A stretch of DNA of 5,916 nucleotides from Thermoleophilia bacterium (GTDB taxonomy: Bacteria; Actinomycetota; Thermoleophilia; Gaiellales; Gaiellaceae): NCBI GenBank assembly GCA_025936595.1, contig JAICTB010000147.1, positions 1-5,916 on the forward strand. The letters run 5' to 3'. The position numbers were made by a program, and so were the translations under genes. A model generated the notes under the pieces. The model had not been told where the DNA came from. It searched no databases and saw only the letters and a list, made by a program, of their open reading frames with translations. This document shows positions 1 through 5,106 of the stretch, piece after piece. Position 1 is the stretch's first letter. Each line of letters begins with the position of its first letter.

Positions 1-316
1 CCGACATGTAGCGGTGCTTCGCAGCCTGGTTGACGATCTGCTCGAGCGAGAGCGTCAGGAAGTCCTCGTACATGATCTCCGCGACGGGGCGCATGCCCTG
101 AAGCGCCGCACCGATCGCGGCGCCTGCGAGCGCCATCTCGGAGATCGGCGTGTTGCGCACACGCTCGTGCCCGAACTCCTCGAGCAGGCCCTGCGTGACG
201 CCCATCGACCCGCCCATCTCCGCGATGTCCTCCCCCATCACGAAGACGTCCTCGTTCTCGCGCATCGCCTGCAACAGCGCGTCGCGAACTCCTTCGCGGT
301 ACGTGATCTCAGGCAT
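1..316 (-). CDS. pdhB: 2-oxo acid dehydrogenase E1 component, beta subunit (pyruvate dehydrogenase type), 3' part outside window
   Basis: This is the beta half of the thiamine-diphosphate (TPP) dependent E1 enzyme, which decarboxylates a 2-oxo acid and passes the acyl group to lipoyl-E2 in the cytoplasm. Only the first 105 codons are present; family members are about 325 residues, so roughly two thirds lies left of position 1. Visible family features are GED (28-30), GGSMGVTQGL (35-44), the NTPISE box (55-60), the AIGAALQGMRPVAEIM stretch (67-82) and the QIVNQAAKHRYMS segment (93-105). Glu60 matches the E1-beta glutamate that activates the TPP aminopyrimidine. The ATG at 316 lies inside the last codons of the alpha gene (8-bp overlap), indicating translational coupling. 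The fragment does not decide the substrate: pyruvate, branched-chain 2-oxo acid and acetoin enzymes look alike here, so the symbol is provisional. The family assignment is very secure. Confidence 0.93.
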   Translation of the reverse strand, partial: MPEITYREGVRDALLQAMRENEDVFVMGEDIAEMGGSMGVTQGLLEEFGHERVRNTPISEMALAGAAIGAALQGMRPVAEIMYEDFLTLSLEQIVNQAAKHRYMS

Positions 317-1280
317 AGACGTTCTTGAGCGCGTCTTCGGGCTGCGGATCGGTGCCGTTCTGCGCGTAGACCAGCGCCGCGTCGACGATCTCGTGCGCCT
401 GCGCGTCGAAGCTTGCGAACTCGTCGTCGCCGAGCCCGAGGCGCTCGCGCAGCCGCACGATCGGATCGTTGTCGGCCGCCGCCTCGCGGTCCTCCTTGGT
501 GCGGTACACCTGCGGGTCGCCGATGTAGTGACCGTGCATGCGGTAGGTCGTCACGTCCACGAACACGGGCCCCTCGCCGGAGCGCGCATGCTCGAGCGCT
601 TCATGCGCCGCCTCGTATACGGCCTCGACGTCCTGACCGTCGACCTTGATCGAGTGCATGTCGTAGGAGAGGGCGCGCTTCGACATGTCGTCCCACACCG
701 GCGAGTGCTGCCAGCCCGGCGTCGACTCGGCCCAGTGGTTGTTCTCGCAGACGAACACCGTCTTCGTCTTCCACAGCTGCGCGAGGTTGAGCGACTCGTG
801 GAACGTGCCGATGTTCGTCGTCCCGTCGCCGAAGAACGCGAGTGCGACACGCGGCTCGTCGCGTAGCTTGTACGCGAGCCCGGCCCCGGTGACGGCAGGC
901 AGGCCACCCCCGATGACGGCGTTCGCCCCGTAGTTGCCGCGCTCGACGTCGTAGAGGTGCATCGACCCGCCGTACCCGTGCGAACAGCCCTCGATCTTGC
1001 CGTAGAGCTCCGCCATCACCGCGTTCGGCGAGGTGCCTCGCGCGAGGGTGTGGCCGTGCGCGCGATGGGTCGACGCGAACGTATCGCCCTCCTCCATCGC
1101 CTGGCAAACGCCGACGGCGACGGCCTCCTGTCCGATCGCGACGTGCAGGAAGCCGGGCAGGTCGCCGGCGCGAAAACGCTCCTCGACCTTCTCTTCGAAG
1201 CGCCGGATCAAGAGCATCTCGCGCAGGAACTCGCGCAGCGTCTCCTCGTTCAGGGCGCGTCTCTTCTCGACCTTGGCCAA
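309..1280 (-). CDS. pdhA: 2-oxo acid dehydrogenase E1 component, alpha subunit (pyruvate/acetoin dehydrogenase type)
   Basis: This is the TPP-binding alpha subunit of an alpha2beta2 E1, partner of the beta gene directly downstream. From the proposed start it is 323 residues, normal for the bacterial family. Landmarks are MLLIRRFEEK (22-31), GFLHVAIGQEAVAVG (43-57), the active-site THRAHGH loop (71-77), the GYGGSMH segment (102-108), the TPP/Mg motif beginning GDGTTN (151-156) and closing at ENN (179-181), and the YRMHGHYIGDPQVYR loop near the C terminus, equivalent to the phosphorylation loop of mitochondrial E1-alpha. The open frame continues upstream to 1481, but that part overlaps the divergent gene at 1307 and has no family similarity. 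I therefore chose TTG at 1280, about 20 residues before the conserved helix. It has no Shine-Dalgarno and is preceded nine bases earlier by a TACACT -10-like box, suggesting a leaderless message. The exact start is uncertain; the substrate could be pyruvate, another 2-oxo acid or acetoin. Confidence 0.92.
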   Translation of the reverse strand: MAKVEKRRALNEETLREFLREMLLIRRFEEKVEERFRAGDLPGFLHVAIGQEAVAVGVCQAMEEGDTFASTHRAHGHTLARGTSPNAVMAELYGKIEGCSHGYGGSMHLYDVERGNYGANAVIGGGLPAVTGAGLAYKLRDEPRVALAFFGDGTTNIGTFHESLNLAQLWKTKTVFVCENNHWAESTPGWQHSPVWDDMSKRALSYDMHSIKVDGQDVEAVYEAAHEALEHARSGEGPVFVDVTTYRMHGHYIGDPQVYRTKEDREAAADNDPIVRLRERLGLGDDEFASFDAQAHEIVDAALVYAQNGTDPQPEDALKNVYA

Positions 1281-1299
1281 AGTGCGCGCAGTGTACGTT
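1273..1299 (+). promoter_or_regulatory. Candidate promoter of the two-domain protein gene
   Basis: TTGGCC (1273-1278) and TACGTT (1294-1299) are spaced by 15 bases and lie just before the GTG start at 1307. Transcription would begin at or next to the GTG, and no Shine-Dalgarno precedes it, so the mRNA is probably leaderless. The -10 shares bases 1294-1295 with the opposing candidate -10. Evidence is sequence resemblance only; the 15-base spacer is shorter than ideal. Confidence 0.3.
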
Positions 1300-1317
1300 T
1301 TGCGCAGTGAGTGTCGC
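1290..1317 (-). promoter_or_regulatory. Candidate promoter of the E1 alpha-beta operon
   Basis: Read on the minus strand, GCGACA (1317-1312) is followed after 16 bases by TACACT (1295-1290). The latter matches the TATAAT -10 consensus at four of six positions, including the key TA and final T. The proposed TTG start at 1280 falls nine bases beyond it, about where transcription would begin, which fits a leaderless transcript. The -35 match is weak, so this rests mainly on the -10 box and its position. Confidence 0.35.
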
Positions 1318-1939
1318 CGACCAGTGGAATGCGATCGGATCCAAGTTGCCGGAGACGTGGGCGCGCGTCTCTCTGCGCCTCGAGCTGCCGGATCGCCACG
1401 CAACCGATCGCGCCGCAGCACAGCTTGCTCCGACCGGCCCGTACCGGATCGAGCCCGCGGCGTTGCAGTTCTTCGTGGCACGCGACGGAAGCGCTCTCGG
1501 ACCCGACGCGGTGACGCGACTTCTGCGCCGCGTCGATTCCGGGTCGTTGTCGCTGACCGGATCGCAGGCCGCGCCCGAGCCCATGCCGCGCGAGGAGACG
1601 TCGCTCGTCGCGTCGTGGGACGCGGCGCTCGCCTCGCTCCCCGCCGACTGGAGCGACGCGTACGGCGAGATCGAATTCACGTCGACCGACTACATCGAGC
1701 GCGCGGCCGTCCTCTGCATCCAGATGAACCCGCGCCGCGACGGCACGCGTGCCGCGTTCCGTTTCCGCACGGCGCGCAAGGCCGGCTACGGCGTCGCGCC
1801 CGAGATGGCGCGGCGGTGTCTCGAACGCTGCGACGAGGAGTCGATCCGCGGCACCGTCACGATCCTGCGCGCGCTCAGCGACACGTCGCTCGTCGCCACC
1901 CAAGGCCCTGTGTGGCTCCTCTCGGGCCAGACGATTTAG
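1307..1939 (+). CDS. Uncharacterised 210-aa protein with two copies of one domain
   Basis: I do not recognise a named family, though the protein has the look of a conserved actinobacterial hypothetical. It divides into two similar halves. Residues about 6-83 and 103-186 align with an offset near 97: W7/W104, LP at 14-15 and 111-112, W18/W115, a following acidic beta-like strand (LRLEL versus GEIEF), an aromatic F-x-F type strand followed by AR (55-59 and 151-157), then a helix with paired arginines (VTRLLRRVD 69-77, MARRCLERCD 167-176). A Pro-rich linker (88-97) joins them, and a short tail rich in hydrophobic residues (ATQGPVWLL, 197-205) ends the protein. There is no signal peptide or membrane helix, so it is probably cytosolic. 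The GTG at 1307 is the first start in frame and has no ribosome binding site. The gene is head-to-head with the E1 genes, and the membrane cassette begins 45 bases after it on the same strand. Function is unknown. Confidence 0.78.
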   Translation: MSVADQWNAIGSKLPETWARVSLRLELPDRHATDRAAAQLAPTGPYRIEPAALQFFVARDGSALGPDAVTRLLRRVDSGSLSLTGSQAAPEPMPREETSLVASWDAALASLPADWSDAYGEIEFTSTDYIERAAVLCIQMNPRRDGTRAAFRFRTARKAGYGVAPEMARRCLERCDEESIRGTVTILRALSDTSLVATQGPVWLLSGQTI

Positions 1940-1970
1940 CGAGCCTCCACGTTTAGAGGCGCAGGCGCGC

Positions 1971-1978
1971 GGAAGAAG
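1971..1978 (+). promoter_or_regulatory. Ribosome binding site of the 42-aa DUF4235-like gene
   Basis: GGAAGAAG lies six bases before the ATG at 1985. It supports that ATG as the true start of a gene otherwise short enough to be overlooked. Confidence 0.6.
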
Positions 1979-1984
1979 CGCTCG

Positions 1985-2113
1985 ATGCTGCGGAAAGTCA
2001 TGTGGTCGGGCCTCTACGCGGGTATCGGCGCCGCCTCGACGATGGCGGCCCGCAGGCTCGCGTCGAAGATCTGGCGCGTGGCGACGGGCGAAGAGCCGCC
2101 CACGAAGCGATGA
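1985..2113 (+). CDS. Small DUF4235-like membrane-associated protein (42 aa)
   Basis: This short gene encodes 42 residues: an N-terminal stretch with a weakly hydrophobic Gly/Ala-rich helix (about 7-20), a basic patch (AARRLASKIWR, 21-31) and the ending TGEEPPTKR. The W-x3-x-GEEPP pattern after a basic helix resembles the first half of actinobacterial DUF4235 proteins, which are usually about twice this length with a second hydrophobic segment. That segment is missing here, so this is either a minimal member or the N-terminal half of a split protein. Support for coding comes from a Shine-Dalgarno at 1971-1978, the family resemblance, and an ATGA stop/start overlap with the next gene at 2110-2113. 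DUF4235, DUF3618 and Holin-X genes are often neighbours in actinobacteria, which fits. The molecular function is unknown. Confidence 0.68.
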   Translation: MLRKVMWSGLYAGIGAASTMAARRLASKIWRVATGEEPPTKR

Positions 2114-2463
2114 CGCGCGGCGACCAGGCAGTCGAGACCGCCGCCGACAAGCTCGAGACGGTTGTCAAGGAGGCGCAGCGAAGCGGCGGCGTCAAGGCGA
2201 AGGTCGGCGCCGCGCTCGCGGACGACCCGGAGTTTCTCCGCAAGCTGAAGCCGAGCCTGATCGCGGCGCGCGCCAAGGGCGAGTCGCCGGCGGTCGAACC
2301 GCCGCCGCGGGCGCCGTCCTCACCGCAGCTGACGCGGCCGGCGCCGAAGAAGCGCGACGGCGGCGGCCCGAGCCCGTGGCTCGTCGCCGGCGCAGCCTTC
2401 GCGGTCGGCTACGTGGTCGCGAAGGTGATCGACTGGAGAGGTCATGCCCACCCGCGCCGCTGA
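2110..2463 (+). CDS. Uncharacterised tail-anchored membrane protein (117 aa)
   Basis: I do not recognise a family. Residues 5-55 form a charged, probably helical region (AVETAADKLETVVKEA and ADDPEFLRKLKPSLIAARAKG), residues 59-87 are a Pro/Arg/Gly-rich linker, and residues 89-108 (PWLVAGAAFAVGYVVAKVID) form a single hydrophobic segment followed by a basic tail. That layout suggests a cytoplasmic helical domain tethered to the membrane at its C terminus. The frame is open further upstream to a GTG at 2002, but that extension would cover most of the DUF4235-like gene. ATG 2110 gives the ATGA overlap typical of this cassette, so it is preferred. The last 20 bases overlap the Holin-X gene, which carries its own strong ribosome binding site inside this coding sequence. 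It is the only member of the cassette without a recognisable family. Confidence 0.72.
   Translation: MTRGDQAVETAADKLETVVKEAQRSGGVKAKVGAALADDPEFLRKLKPSLIAARAKGESPAVEPPPRAPSSPQLTRPAPKKRDGGGPSPWLVAGAAFAVGYVVAKVIDWRGHAHPRR
2435..2441 (+). promoter_or_regulatory. Ribosome binding site of the Holin-X gene
   Basis: GGAGAGG ends two bases before the ATG at 2444, inside the preceding coding region. It fixes the start of the Holin-X gene and explains how that gene is translated despite the 20-base overlap. Confidence 0.6.
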
Positions 2464-2833
2464 GAACGGGGGCGTCGGCGGCGCGGCGAAGCTGGTTGCC
2501 GAGCACGCGTCGTCGATCGCGAAGCTCGAGCTCGAGCTCGCCGGTCTCGAGCTGAAGAAGAAGGCGGTGTCGCTCGGACTCGGCGTGGGGCTCGGCGTCG
2601 GCGCGGCGATCTTCGGCCTCTTCATGCTCGGGTTCGGCCTCGCAACCGTCGCGGCCGCGCTCGCGACAACCCTCTCGACCTGGCTCGCGCTCCTGATCGT
2701 GACGGGGATCCTCGCATTTCTCTCCGGCGTCCTCGGCATCCTCGCGCTCGGCCGGATCCGGACGGGCGCGCCGCCCGTGCCCGAGCAGGCGATCCGCGAG
2801 GCGAAGCTGACGAGCGAGGCGTTGAAGAGTTGA
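2444..2833 (+). CDS. Phage holin family / actinobacterial Holin-X (DUF1469-type) membrane protein
   Basis: This is a 129-residue protein with the layout of the Holin-X family: an N-terminal amphipathic helix (about 12-40, ending ELELAGLELKKK), two long hydrophobic segments (about 42-75, very Gly-rich at first, and 80-103), then a short polar tail ending in an EAKLTSEALK helix. Family members are 120-150 residues, so it is full length. The name comes from similarity to phage holins, but these chromosomal proteins sit outside prophages and no lysis role is shown; a membrane-organising or envelope-stress role is only a guess. No endolysin or other phage gene is in the window. It starts at the ATG behind GGAGAGG, and its stop TGA overlaps the TTG start of the DUF3618 gene by four bases (TTGA, 2830-2833). 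Confidence 0.87.
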   Translation: MPTRAAENGGVGGAAKLVAEHASSIAKLELELAGLELKKKAVSLGLGVGLGVGAAIFGLFMLGFGLATVAAALATTLSTWLALLIVTGILAFLSGVLGILALGRIRTGAPPVPEQAIREAKLTSEALKS

Positions 2834-3063
2834 CGCGCACCGAGGCACAGGTTCGCAGCGACATCGGGCGCGAGCGCGAGGAGCTCGCGGGCGCGGTCGA
2901 GCACCTGCGCGGGTCGCTCGGCGAAGCGACGGACATCGCCGGGAAGTTGCAATCGAAGCTGCCGGTCGTCGCGGCGGGCGCCGCGTCTGCCGGCTTCGTG
3001 CTCGCCGGTGGCATCGGCGCGACGATGCGCTACTTCGCGCGTCGCGGCCGCGACCGCGGTTGA
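2830..3063 (+). CDS. DUF3618 domain protein (77 aa)
   Basis: The N-terminal half (residues 3-35) carries the DUF3618 signature: RTEAQVRSDIGREREELAGAV followed by EHLRGSLG, a charged helical segment beginning with the characteristic D-I-x3-R-x2-L type pattern. Residues 46-65 are one Gly/Ala-rich transmembrane helix, followed by a strongly basic tail (RYFARRGRDRG). The likely topology is a cytoplasmic coiled helix anchored by a C-terminal membrane helix. Members are usually 70-150 residues. The start is a TTG overlapping the upstream stop by four bases, and its own stop overlaps the next TTG in the same way (TTGA, 3060-3063). DUF3618 genes commonly accompany Holin-X genes in actinobacteria. The biochemical function is unknown. 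Confidence 0.85.
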   Translation: MTRTEAQVRSDIGREREELAGAVEHLRGSLGEATDIAGKLQSKLPVVAAGAASAGFVLAGGIGATMRYFARRGRDRG

Positions 3064-3977
3064 CCGACGCGGGCCACGCCCCGCCGCAGCCGCAGCGTCT
3101 CGCGCGGAGCGAATGGGTCGCGGTCGTCAAGCGCTCCGGCAAGGAGTTCCTCGCGGACGACTGCATGGGCCTCGCGCAGCAGGTCGCGTACAGCTCGCTG
3201 CTCGCATTCTTTCCCGCGATCGTCGCGCTGCTCGGTCTGCTCGACCTGGTCAACGCCTACCCGACCCTGCAGAGCTTCCTGAACCCGGTGGCGCCGAAAG
3301 CCGTCACGCAGCTGATCGCGACGTTCCAGCGAGACTCCGGCGGCGGCGGCTCGATCGTCGCGCTCGTCGCGGGGACGTTCGGCGCCGTGTGGGCGGCATC
3401 GGGCGCGATGGGGTCGGTCGTGAAGTCGGTGAACCGTGCGTACGACCGCCTCGAGACGCGTCCGTTCTGGAAGGTGAGGATCATCTCGATCGTGCTCGTC
3501 GTGGCGTTCGGGGTCGTGACCGCCGGGATGCTGCTCCTGATCGTGGTCGGCGGAACGCTCGGCGATGCGATCGCCCGCCGTGTACACGCGGGCGGCGCGT
3601 TTACGTGGACGTGGAACATCGCGCGCTGGCCCATCGCGTTCGTGATCGTGCTGCTCCTGTTCGCGCTCGTCTATTACCTCGCGCCGAACACGGATCACCG
3701 GAACTGGCGCTGGGTGACGCCGGGCTCGCTGGTCGGGGGCATCCTGTGGGTCGTGCTGAGCGCACTCTTCGCGCTCTACGCGGCGTTCTCGGGCTCGTAC
3801 ACGAAGACCTACGGCTCGCTCGCCGGCGGGATCGTGCTCCTGCTATGGCTGAACTACACCGCGTGGGCGATCCTCTTCGGCGCCGAGCTCAACTCCGAGC
3901 TCGACCGGCAGGCGGACATCCATGCAGCGGGCGGAGAAAAGGCAGGGTTGACCCAACCTGCGCGACGCACGCGGTAA
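3060..3977 (+). CDS. YihY/BrkB family inner-membrane protein
   Basis: This is a 305-residue multi-pass membrane protein with hallmarks of the YihY/BrkB (UPF0761) family. These include the first helix in the form GLAQQVAYSSLLAFFPAI (37-54), a VNRAYD box (124-129), and the C-terminal block around YTKTYGSLAGG (247-257) leading to WLNYTAWAILFGAELNSEL (263-281). Six hydrophobic segments can be counted at about 42-62, 98-118, 140-164, 192-208, 222-244 and 252-276, the usual number for the family. Early reports of RNase BN activity for this family were later withdrawn; current ideas are of a transporter or envelope factor, unproven. The TTG start overlaps the DUF3618 stop by four bases. The tail after 282 is polar and unconserved. 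It ends the cassette with a TAA stop, and 81 bases follow before the next gene. Confidence 0.92.
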   Translation: MTDAGHAPPQPQRLARSEWVAVVKRSGKEFLADDCMGLAQQVAYSSLLAFFPAIVALLGLLDLVNAYPTLQSFLNPVAPKAVTQLIATFQRDSGGGGSIVALVAGTFGAVWAASGAMGSVVKSVNRAYDRLETRPFWKVRIISIVLVVAFGVVTAGMLLLIVVGGTLGDAIARRVHAGGAFTWTWNIARWPIAFVIVLLLFALVYYLAPNTDHRNWRWVTPGSLVGGILWVVLSALFALYAAFSGSYTKTYGSLAGGIVLLLWLNYTAWAILFGAELNSELDRQADIHAAGGEKAGLTQPARRTR

Positions 3978-4058
3978 GCATCCCGTAAGGGGTATGTGGA
4001 GCCGCGCTACGGAGGCCGCGCGACCGGGGAAACGCTTCTTCTAAACGGAAGGAGTGCC
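3978..4058 (+). promoter_or_regulatory. Intergenic leader of the Ig-like protein gene, with possible -10 element
   Basis: This 81-base gap probably holds the promoter and 5' leader of the secreted protein gene. GGGTAT at 3990-3995 resembles the -10 of alternative sigma-B-type promoters in actinobacteria, but I see no matching GTTT-like -35 at the right distance, so the assignment is weak. A 7-bp direct repeat GCCGCGC (4001-4007 and 4015-4021) is present. No known riboswitch consensus and no convincing terminator for the upstream cassette could be found. Confidence 0.25.
4049..4054 (+). promoter_or_regulatory. Ribosome binding site of the Ig-like secreted protein gene
   Basis: AAGGAG lies four bases before ATG 4059 and decides the start. 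The open frame extends 21 codons upstream to 3996, but that would put polar residues ahead of a perfect signal peptide. Confidence 0.8.
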
Positions 4059-5042
4059 ATGAAGAACCAACTGAGAGCAACGACGGCGGTGGCGGTGCTG
4101 GCGGCCTCGTTCGCGTCTGTGGCGCTGGCAGGTGCGGCATCCGCCCCGACCAACACCGCGGCCCCCGCCGTGACCGGGACGGCGAAGGTCGGCCAGACGC
4201 TGACGGTCTCGAACGGCACGTGGACCGGCAGCCCGACCGGTTTCGCCTACCAGTGGCAGCGCTGCACGAGCTCGTCGTCGTGTGCCGCCATCACCGGCGC
4301 GACGAACCAGACCTACAAGGTCGTGGCGGCGGACGCGGGCCGGACGCTTCGCGCGGTCGTGACGGCGAAGAACGCCGACGGCTCGTCGACGGCGAACTCG
4401 AATCAGACCGCGGTCGTCGCGGCGAGCGGCGGCCCGACGAACACCGCTCGGCCGACGATCACGGGCAACGCAGTCGTCGGCGAAGAGCTCACCGCGGACA
4501 ACGGCACCTGGACGGGATCGCCGTCGTCGTTCACGTACCAGTGGCTTCGCTGTGATACCGACGGCTCGTTCTGCTTCCGCGTCGCCGGTGCCACCGGCCG
4601 CAGCTACGGCGTCCGGTTCGCCGACGTCTTCAGCACCTTGCGCGTCGCAGTGACGGCGAAGAACGCCGAGGGCTCGACGACCAGACGCTCGGGCCCGAGC
4701 GACGTCGTCCAGCCGGTCGAGCCCGTGGTCGTGCCCGGCAACAAGGCGCCCACGATCCGGTTCATCTCGCTGAAGCGGCGTGGCGTGCGTGTGTATGCGC
4801 GGTTCACCGTCTGCGACGACGCCGCGAGACGCGTTTCGGTGATCGAGCGCGACTCGAAGCGTGCCCGCCTCGCGTACGTCCGGAAGTACTCGGTCGTCCC
4901 GAGCCGCTGCGTGACGGCAACCCGCAGCTGGGTTCCGGCGTCCCGCTTCCGCACGAAGGGCCGTTTCATCGTGACCCTGCGCGCGGTCGACAAGTCCGGC
5001 GCATCGAGCCGGTTCGTCCACCGGTCGCTGCTCTACCACTGA
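4059..5042 (+). CDS. Secreted protein with two Ig-like repeats and a C-terminal beta-rich domain
   Basis: The 327-residue product begins with a clear signal peptide: MKNQLR, a hydrophobic core at 8-24, and ALA as probable cleavage site after residue 24. Two repeats follow with a 96-residue offset. Each opens PTNTA (30, 126), then has VG-x-x-L-T, NGTWTGSP (52-59, 148-155), F-x-YQW-x-RC (62-69, 158-165), a second cysteine six or seven residues on (C75, C172), a GAT-x-x-x-Y turn and a closing TL-R-x-x-VTAKNA-x-GS strand. This is the bacterial Ig-like repeat common in secreted actinobacterial proteins. Residues 230-327 are a third, different beta-rich domain with C252 and C284, perhaps a disulfide. 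There is no membrane anchor or sortase signal, so it is released or loosely wall-bound. No catalytic motif is visible; adhesion or a structural role is inference. The start rests on AAGGAG four bases upstream. Confidence 0.88.
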   Translation: MKNQLRATTAVAVLAASFASVALAGAASAPTNTAAPAVTGTAKVGQTLTVSNGTWTGSPTGFAYQWQRCTSSSSCAAITGATNQTYKVVAADAGRTLRAVVTAKNADGSSTANSNQTAVVAASGGPTNTARPTITGNAVVGEELTADNGTWTGSPSSFTYQWLRCDTDGSFCFRVAGATGRSYGVRFADVFSTLRVAVTAKNAEGSTTRRSGPSDVVQPVEPVVVPGNKAPTIRFISLKRRGVRVYARFTVCDDAARRVSVIERDSKRARLAYVRKYSVVPSRCVTATRSWVPASRFRTKGRFIVTLRAVDKSGASSRFVHRSLLYH

Positions 5043-5050
5043 GCGTGCGC

Positions 5051-5088
5051 GCACGACGAGGGCGGCCGATCGGCCGCCCTCGTCGTGC
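5051..5088. terminator. Perfect 38-bp palindrome, probable bidirectional terminator
   Basis: Two 17-bp arms (gcacgacgagggcggcc and its exact complement) flank a GATC centre, making the whole 38 bp identical on both strands. It sits between two convergent genes, 8 bases after the plus-strand stop and 18 bases from the minus-strand stop. RNA from either side would form the same very stable GC-rich hairpin. Neither side has an immediate U-run; the plus side has only GTTTCTTT at 5101-5108. It would thus be a U-poor terminator of the kind often proposed in GC-rich actinobacteria. A 12-bp palindrome (5044-5055) overlaps its left edge. Confidence 0.85.
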
Positions 5089-5106
5089 TAGCTCCTACGC
5101 GTTTCT

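Noticed and set aside
1281..1481. N-terminal extension of the E1 alpha frame to an ATG at 1481 (390 aa)
   Set aside because: The extra 67 residues are Arg/Ala/Ser-rich, unlike any E1 alpha N terminus, and lie antisense to the divergent two-domain gene. The family helix begins about 20 residues after TTG 1280.
601..1680. Long open frames antisense to or out of register with real genes (for example 601-1680 minus, 1033-1956 plus, 3008-3988 plus, 4041-5054 minus, 5117-5827 plus)
   Set aside because: They are Arg/Pro/Ala-rich translations typical of shadow frames in GC-rich DNA, show no family motifs, and overlap genes with strong family evidence.
1943..1960. Small hairpin GCCTC/GAGGC between the orphan gene and the cassette as a terminator
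   Set aside because: Five base pairs with an eight-base loop and no U-run is too weak. Whether 1307-1939 is co-transcribed with the cassette stays open.
2002..2109. Upstream extension of the 117-aa gene to a GTG at 2002
   Set aside because: The first 36 codons would be out of frame over the DUF4235-like gene. ATG 2110 gives a clean ATGA overlap like the other junctions.
2444..2833. Prophage remnant suggested by the holin name
   Set aside because: No endolysin, integrase, structural or tail gene is nearby, composition matches the neighbours, and chromosomal Holin-X genes next to DUF3618 are ordinary in actinobacteria.
3996..4058. Upstream extension of the Ig-like protein start
   Set aside because: AAGGAG sits exactly before ATG 4059, which begins a canonical signal peptide; the extension would place a polar leader in front of it.
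3978..4058. Riboswitch in the leader of the Ig-like gene
   Set aside because: The leader is only 81 bases, and I could not find the conserved boxes of cyclic di-GMP or cyclic di-AMP aptamers; only short GC-rich repeats are present.
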